64,000 bases of DNA from NCBI GenBank assembly GCA_949825045.1, contig OX463807.1, forward strand, positions 33,934,749 to 33,998,748, given 5' to 3'. The DNA is from Argyresthia goedartella. Its lineage: Eukaryota; Arthropoda; Insecta; Lepidoptera; Argyresthiidae. The notes beneath the pieces are model-generated. The model made no database searches. It saw nothing but the letters and a program-made list of their open reading frames with translations, and was not told where the DNA came from. A program made the translations under genes and the position numbers. Numbering within the stretch: the stretch's first letter is position 1; each line of letters opens with the position of its first letter. Positions 57,681 through 64,000 of this stretch are shown one piece after another.

Positions 57681-60600
57681 TCAAGTTATATTTAACATTC
57701 CCCTGAATTTAAGGAATTTAATGTTTCCTAACGATTTGGTAAGAATGTCTGCAACATTATCTTCCGAATCAACTTTAACTATATCAATGGTTCCATTCTT
57801 AACATTCTCGTGAACATAATGATAATGCACTTCAATATGCTTCGAGTTCTTTGTGAAATTACCATACTTCGCAATAGCTATAGCACCTGAATTATCTTCG
57901 TAAATGTTTACAGGAGCATCGAACACTATAAAAACATCATCAAGTACTACGTAGTAAGCTTATTTCAGTTACAGCTTCTGACAACGCTATGTATTCAGCG
58001 AAAGTGGACGATTTCGTCACAGTACTTTGTTTCTTTGACTTCCAGTACGCATTACCAAATAATCGAATCACAAAACCAGTAGTTGATTCGCGGTCTACAA
58101 TATCTCCGGCCCAATCGGCATCTACGTAACAGTCCATTATATTAGCTTTTAAATTCTGTAAATATGTGAGCTTCAGACTTTTAGTCAAGTATAAATATTT
58201 TAAAACTCGCAATGCATATTTGAAATGAATTTCACCATAGCAGTTCTGAAACCTGCTCAAGTAATTGACACAAAAGGCAATGTCTGGTCGAGTGCCAGAA
58301 CTAATGTAGGACAAAGCTCCGATCAAGTTCCTGTATTTAATATCATCATTTAATTCACATTTTTCAAGTTTGGCATTAATCTCCATAGGTGTTTTAAATA
58401 ATTTAGAATTCTCAATTTTATATTTTTTAGCTAACGCCTTTATATATTTTTCCTGACTTAAGGTCAAAGTATTAGCTTTTGCATAGTCATACTCTACATC
58501 AATACCTATGTAGTTCCTAATCTTTCCCATGTCCTTCAATCTAAAATATTTACTTAATTTATTTTTAATTATAGCAATCGTGTGCACATCTTTGCATACT
58601 ATCAATAAGTTATCAACGTTTACTAAAATATACACAGTAGAGTTACTGTCTGTTTTGACATAAATAAATAAATAATCATAGTTGCTCCTTTGAAAGCCAA
58701 TAGTTGTTACAAAATCATTAAAACATTCGTACCACGCACGCGGGCTTTCTTTTAAACCATAAAGAGATTTTTTCAGTTTATACACTTTGTCAGTACCGTC
58801 TTCATAACCAAGAGGCTGTTTAACGTACACTTCTGATAAAACTCTACCATTTAAGAATGCAGTCTTTACATCCATTTGATGAACATGTAAATAAAATTGG
58901 CAGCAATACGATAACAGTAATTTTAAAGTTTGCATCCTAGCACCAGGTGAATACGTATCGTCAACATTGGTGGTTTGTTGAAACCCTCTAACCACTAACC
59001 TGGCTTTATAAAGATCATCAGCCTTCTTTTTGTACACCCATTTAACATCTAGTACCTCTGTTTCCTTTGGTGCCTTTACTAAGGTCCACGTCCATATACT
59101 CTTTCCATTCTTCAGAATCGTCACATGTAGTCGCCTCCTGAAAAATATCTGGAATCATCGCATCACAATAATTAACAGTTATACAATAGTAGCCAAATTC
59201 TTCATCAAATCGCTGTGGCGCTTTAATTTGTCTCTTAGAGGTTATCTTTTCATTATTAATTATCTCTTTACTGTCATTATTACTCAGTATCATGTCTTCT
59301 GTTTCAATTTCATCTAAAAAATCTTCCCATTTTTCTTCTTCTTTATTATTTTTTTCTGTACTATCGTCAAATGCAATAAGCTTAACATCTTTCTCAATTA
59401 TATAATTCTGGATATCCACGTGTCTTGCAATGACTACTCTATTATTGATCAGTACTTTGTATCCAACATCTGTATATCCTAGTAAAATCCCATCTCTGCT
59501 TTTTTGTCCCATTTTGTCGCTCTTTTACATTCAGGTGCTCTTACATAAACTTTACTACCGTACATTCTCAAATATTTTGCAGTTGGTTTCTCATGAAAAA
59601 CTATTTCAAACGGCGTCTTTTTTCTGGGGTATTTGTCATTATACGATTTTTTAAATAAGCAGCGGTCTTGATAGCTTCTGGCGTTTATCAACCTTTGCTT
59701 TGGCCAAGAGGCATCGTGCCATATCCATTATCGATCTATTAAATCTTTCTGCAGTGCCGTTTAACTCGTATACGTATGCTGAGCAAGGCTTAATCATTAT
59801 TCCTTTTTCTCTTGCAAAATTAAATATTATGCTATTTATGTACTCCTTTCCATTGTCACATCTTAGTTCTTTGATCGTTTTTCCTGTAATATTTTGCATT
59901 TGATTTACTTATTCTTTTAAGCATTCATATACTTGTTCCTTTGATTTAATGCAATACACTCTCGCTACGAATGTCAAAATATATTTTTCTCCTTGGTATC
60001 CTGTAACTCTATGTGGTCCGTTAACATCCGTGTGTACAATATCTAATATGTCTTCTGCCTTCGTCCTATTATTGCTGAACGGCAAGTTGTGCATCTTATT
60101 TTCGACGCAAATAGCACATTTCATATAATCCGTTTCTATTTGTTTAGGTAATCCTTCTAATATTTGGTTTTTACACATCATGTCAAGATAATTGAAGTTT
60201 ATATGACCAAATAATCGAAGAAGCTTTTCTTTCAATGTCATATTACAATTTGCTGCATTTACGCCTATTTCCTTACAGGAAAAACTGGTTACTTTGTAGA
60301 GTCTCTCATCTTTCTTCGCAATTGCGATCAATTCTCTATTCTTGTTATATATCTTCGTTAAATATCCTGCCGAAACTATTGTGTGATTGTCTGTTATCTT
60401 CGAATAGCTTAATAAATTAGCCTTCATCTCATTTACGTAAAATACGTTGTCTATTATTACTTTATTTTTGTTCTTATAAACCGGAAAATAAGTTGTAATG
60501 CTTCCAACCTTTGTCGCTTTCAATACTCTTCCATCACCAACCTTCACTTTTATTGGTTCTTTTAAAGTAATATATTTATCGAAATATTCATCGGTATTTA

Positions 60601-61470
60601 TTATGTGGTCTGTACATCCACTATCTAAAAGCCAATTTATTTGTCCTGCCTTAGGAGCATCTTCATTAATTGTCGAATTTTTCACAATACATGTATGAAA
60701 GCTCTTTTTATAACTGTTATTTTCTGAGTTGTAGTAATTTCCTCTACCTCTGTTTGGTCCGAAATTGTAGTGGCCACGTCCACGACCACGACGTCGAGCA
60801 TAATGTCCACGTCCACGACCGCGGTATCCATGCCAAAAATCTCTTTGTATATGCCCAACTTTTCCGCAGGTAAAACTTGTGGGTTTGTTCTCCGATTCCG
60901 CTTTGAATGCGTTCGAGCTACTCGGCATTTCTTCGCCTACACTATGAATTTTCTTCATTCTTATTTCACTTTTTAAATATTCTACGGTTCTATCTTTTTC
61001 TGGCAAAACATCTATTAAATCGCCGATATAACTATAATTTTCGGGCAACGCCTTTAACATATAGTTTAATTTTTCACTTTGCGACATCTTGGCACCGGCC
61101 TTTTTCAAATCGTTGTCATATCGTTCAAAATTATTGAAGAAAATATTAATATCCGAATATTTCGCTAGCTTTATATTTTCTAAATTGCTTCTGCATACAA
61201 TTTGCATCGCTGTAGATTGCTTTAAATACATTTCGTCGAATTTTAATATAATTTTGTATCTCGCTAATATATTCCAACTGTTGGTTTGTAATCGCGCTGT
61301 ATATATAGTTTGTAGCCTGAATATCCATCTCATCCCACTGAACAGCATTGTCTTTATCAGTTTTTATTCTAATCCTTACATTTCTTAAATTGAAGAAATT
61401 TCAATAGTCGAATTTTACAATTGGCATAATCCGTTCCGTGAAAAATTGGTAATACGATATTGTTACTCAT
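57681..61470 (-). pseudogene. Copia gag-pol, broken by stops and frame changes
   Basis: Gag starts at ATG 61470 (- strand) and changes frame near 61400. A long frame to 59909 holds gag, a zinc knuckle that has lost its first Cys (FTCGKVGHIQRD), protease WLLDSGCTDHI, the HHCC-like pre-integrase region and the first integrase Asp. An in-frame TAA at 59909-59911 precedes RCDNGKEY and NGTAERFNR (second Asp, Glu). Further frame changes lie between 59691 and 59651, near 59500, near 59100 and near 57930. Reverse transcriptase and RNase H follow (DVKTAFLNG, SLYGLKESPRAWY, YVDADWAGD, ADILTKSLG). The RT active site reads NVDN at 58609-58620 instead of YVDD. The element cannot encode its own proteins. 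Confidence 0.92.
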
Positions 61471-61509
61471 TTTACGACTTACTTGTTTTTCACTTACTGT
61501 ACACAAAAG

Positions 61510-61521
61510 GCTCTGCTACCA
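61510..61521 (-). promoter_or_regulatory. Copia primer-binding site, tRNA-iMet type
   Basis: On the - strand TGGTAGCAGAGC directly follows the LTR. The first 11 nt are the complement of the insect initiator tRNA-Met 3' end. Confidence 0.75.
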
Positions 61522-61949
61522 TGTTTAGAATGATGAAGAAGACGAGAATTATTGTTTAAACCATTATATTTTTAGTACAACAGAAAACCAAGACATATCT
61601 CTATCGATAGCTAATGACATAATCAAACCAAAGTAAAAACGTAAGCGGCCAATATAAATCTACAAAGGTTTGTAACCTCAACAACTACATAAAAAAAACA
61701 TCAGACATCAAAAAGTGCTTTGTAAGATACTTACACTCTACACAAACCTATTCATCGACGATTTCCAAGAAATAAATATATGTTATAAATTTTTAATGAA
61801 CTCCGGCAAGCTGATTTAAGTGATATGCGATCTTATAGTGAATACAGTGATGGATATAAATATATTTTGAGTATTCGGCAAAAAATTCATTTGCCACTAC
61901 ATAAAAAAAACATCAGACATCAAAAAGTGCTTTGCAAGTATTTTTTCTG

Positions 61950-62254
61950 AAGAAAAAGCTACTCTAAGGCATTTACAGTCGGATAAAGGTACCTATTGAA
62001 TTAGTTTCAAAAGATTTTCAACTATTCTTGAAAAGTAATAACGTAATCTATTATTCTACAAAAGATCCTGAAATTAAGGCTAGTGAGGTTGAAAGATTTC
62101 AACGAACACTTAAAATGAAGATGTGGCGTTATTTTACACACCTTAATACAAATCGATTCATAGATATTTTACAAGATTTAATATTTTCATATAATAATAG
62201 TGTTCATAGGAGTACAAAAATGCGACGCTTTGATATTATTCTAAGAAAATTATG
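61950..62254 (+). pseudogene. Polinton/Maverick-like integrase fragment
   Basis: The frame at 62028-62255 reads KASEVERFQRTLKMKMWRYF and DLIFSYNNSVHRS, the catalytic-Glu half of a Polinton-type integrase. A piece with HLQSDKGT (second Asp region) lies upstream around 61970 with stops. The rest of the element is not seen here. A retroviral-type integrase is a less likely alternative. Confidence 0.65.
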
Positions 62255-62449
62255 ACAGTATGGTGTAAATTATATGACAAATAAAGATACAAAAAATCTG
62301 ACAAATTTGATATCCCCAAATTCAAAGAGTTGTGTTAAACTACACTTTAAGCGGAGATAATAATATATTCCAAATATGACGTATGTCCTTATAAATGTTA
62401 CCATTAACTTCAACCAAGATCTGGCGTAAGACTAGTATACATAGTTTAC

Positions 62450-62614
62450 ATAAAAGGCCCAGGTTAACGTCTAGTAAGATGGAGGTTATTATTGGAGGAA
62501 TATGATTATGAGATTGTTTACAAACAGGTAAAACTAAATAGAAATGCAGATGCTCTGAGTCGTATCAATCCAGAATCATCTTTAACTTCTGATTCACCCG
62601 TAAAGAATTTGTAA
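62450..62614 (+). pseudogene. Errantivirus-like RNase H C-terminal fragment
   Basis: The reading RWRLLLEEYDYEIVY followed by NADALSRI, ending at a TAA near 62612, is the end of the RNase H domain in gypsy/errantivirus Pol. Upstream Pol is missing or unrecognisable, and the integrase N-terminal part that should follow is deleted. Confidence 0.7.
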
Positions 62615-62689
62615 ATAGTGACAATAAACAAAGAAAGCTATTGATTTTTCCAAAGCTTCTATTCCCAGCTCTATAATATATGAACCAGA

Positions 62690-63165
62690 GTTTAAATACT
62701 GCTACGATAATTATTTGGACGAATTGATATTAAGACTAAGAAAATCAAGGGACATAGCAAGAAAACAATTACTAAAATTAAAAGAAAACGAGTAAAAAAT
62801 ACTATGATAAGAAATTTAGCGATATAGAATATACACCGACGAGCAATGAAAAAGTTCCACCCACAAAATGCCGACAAACACCTTAATGTCTCCTAAGACA
62901 TAGAACCAATATTACGTTTACAATATTTACGTATTAATTTTAATTGGTAATATTCTGATGCGCTGTTAAATGTACTTCAATATTGCAGACGGCGTCATTT
63001 AGCTACCCTTTGCCGTTTAGGAGTAATTTGGTGCTATGTCAGTGGAACTTTTTCATTGCCCGTCAGTGTATTATAGGAGATAATGTTTACTTAACTAATG
63101 AGCAAGTAAAGCCAGGAAAATCAAATAAACTTTCACCTTATTGGTTAGGAACTTATAGGAATTAA
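62690..63165 (+). pseudogene. Errantivirus-like integrase C-terminal fragment, interrupted by a MITE
   Basis: 62690-62831 encodes a basic helical part (LDELILRLRKSRDIARKQLL) followed by stops. 63069-63165 encodes GDNVYLTNEQVKPGKSNKLS and WLGTY, the C-terminal module of errantivirus integrase, ending at a TAA. The 235-bp mariner-type MITE at 62834-63068 separates them. Catalytic residues are absent. Confidence 0.7.
62834..63068. mobile_element. Mariner-type MITE inside the integrase remnant
   Basis: The ~27-bp inverted ends read CACCGACGAGCAATGAAAAA at left and CACTGACGGGCAATGAAAAA on the opposite strand at right. TA lies on both sides (62832-62833, 63069-63070). No ORF. Confidence 0.85.
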
Positions 63166-63273
63166 TAGATGTAACGTAATAGATGTAAATTAAAATGTAA
63201 ATGCCACAATCTAGAAGGGAAAGAAAAAGGTTAAGGTCCATACTAATCGACTGAAACATTCATTTGTTTCAGA

Positions 63274-64000
63274 ATGAACATCAGCATTCTTATTTGGGCC
63301 ACCTTCATAGGAGCTGTTGCAAGTATCCCTTACAACATAATCCGGATAACGAAAGGAGGAATTTTCTTCGAAAATTTAGACATAGTTAATCATTTTGACA
63401 GCAACTGGAATTTAATAACGTATTTAGATATAAAGGATATCCATAAGAAGATTAAATTAATTGATAGAACCTTATACAAAACCTAGGAACTATAACAACA
63501 CGAAAAATACAATAAGTTTTCTCTTTGTCAAACAGCGCTTACTATTTTGGAACAATTGATTCCACAGTTACATAGGGATGAAACTGAGTTGAGAGAATTA
63601 ACTGGATCAACTTTTAACATACGGAGAGTAAAAAGGTCATACGTCGATGGAATAGGACATGTTTTCCAAATTTATTTAAAAAAAAATATATGATGAAGCT
63701 ATAGAAAAATATAGTCGCAATGAACATAATATTTTGCTTTTAATGAAGGATCAGATGCATATAATAAAAACAACCATTACGAACTTTAATAATACAATTT
63801 CAGATTTAAGAATCAGCGAAAAAGTTTTTAACCAGGATTTGAATATTCTTATCAATTATACTTCTGATTTTACAGTTAAACTTTTTGATGTCAATTTGAA
63901 ACAAGCATTGTATGAATATTTGTCGTTGTTAACATTGATCATGATGGAATTTACTAATGAAATCACATCAATATTGAACGCAATTTTATTTGCAAAAAAT
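63274..64000 (+). pseudogene. env: Errantivirus envelope (F-like) gene remnant, runs off the window
   Basis: Starts with a hydrophobic signal-peptide-like stretch after ATG 63274. Stops occur at 63484-63486 and 63490-63492. The same frame later holds a furin-type RVKR site (about 63631-63642) followed by a short fusion-peptide-like segment. A long A-run near 63677-63687 marks a frame change. From 63692 the second frame is open to the window end, with heptad-like helical sequence. This is the layout of insect errantivirus envelopes, related to baculovirus F proteins. As it stands it is not expressible as one protein. The element's 3' end lies outside. Confidence 0.75.

Larger units (their letters stand above)
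57438..61683 (-). mobile_element. Ty1/copia LTR retrotransposon, decayed
   Basis: 4246 bp between ACTAC target duplications (57433-57437 and 61684-61688). The LTRs are short: 57438-57586 (149 bp) and 61522-61683 (162 bp), with several substitutions and a 13-bp gap, so it is older than the Ty3 element. Order on the - strand: LTR, primer site, gag, protease, integrase, reverse transcriptase, RNase H, purine tract, LTR. The integrase-before-RT order defines copia. Confidence 0.93.
57052..61938 (+). repeat. 209-bp tandem repeat, three copies, split by copia
   Basis: Copy 1 is about 57052-57260. Copy 2 is 57261-57437 continuing at 61684-61729. Copy 3 is about 61730-61938. Shared blocks include CATCGACGATTTCCAAGAAA and AGCTGATTTAAGTGATATGC. 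No function recognised. Confidence 0.8.

Overview
The window is an AT-rich animal nuclear sequence, most likely from a moth or butterfly. The reasons are a zinc-finger gene of the insect noc/elbow type, dense lepidopteran-style SINEs, LINEs and MITEs, and Ty3, copia, errantivirus, Tc1 and mariner elements. No bacterial gene organisation is present. The species cannot be named from the sequence.

The only confidently recognised host gene is a noc/elbow (NET family) transcription regulator on the + strand. Its 20-codon first exon is at 34102-34161 and its large second exon at 36740-37933, separated by a 2.6 kb intron. The long flanks look like regulatory DNA diluted by repeats. A second, uncertain host candidate is a terminal exon on the - strand at 52913-53230.

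Region by region: 1-8.6 kb holds SINE and MITE debris, including a hAT-like MITE at 5399-5981. 8.68-16.15 kb is a nest: an older repeat was hit by a complete Ty3/gypsy retrotransposon (8784-15840, 4-bp target duplication, LTRs that read identically), whose 3' LTR was then hit by a 5'-truncated LINE. The Ty3 element carries heat-shock-type sites, a cluster of TTTCAG hexamers, a tRNA-Leu-type primer site and a gag-pol -1 frameshift signal with a possible pseudoknot. 19.43-21.0 kb is a complete Tc1 element with an uninterrupted transposase.

23.8-25.4 kb is a very homogeneous 22-unit minisatellite inside an 11-bp inverted repeat, flanked by oppositely oriented copies of one MITE. 26-31.4 kb is a SINE/LINE mosaic with a 50-bp perfect palindrome. 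32-39.5 kb is the noc/elbow locus. 40-57 kb is again repeat mosaic, with two long hairpins and a decayed mariner.

57.44-61.68 kb is a decayed copia element on the - strand, flanked by ACTAC duplications and inserted into a tandem 209-bp repeat. 61.95 kb to the end holds a Polinton-like integrase fragment, then remnants of an errantivirus-like element (RNase H, integrase and envelope pieces), broken by stops, a frame change and a mariner-type MITE, and running off the window.

All coordinates, motifs and repeat comparisons were read by eye. Family names rest on recognised motifs, not on searches.
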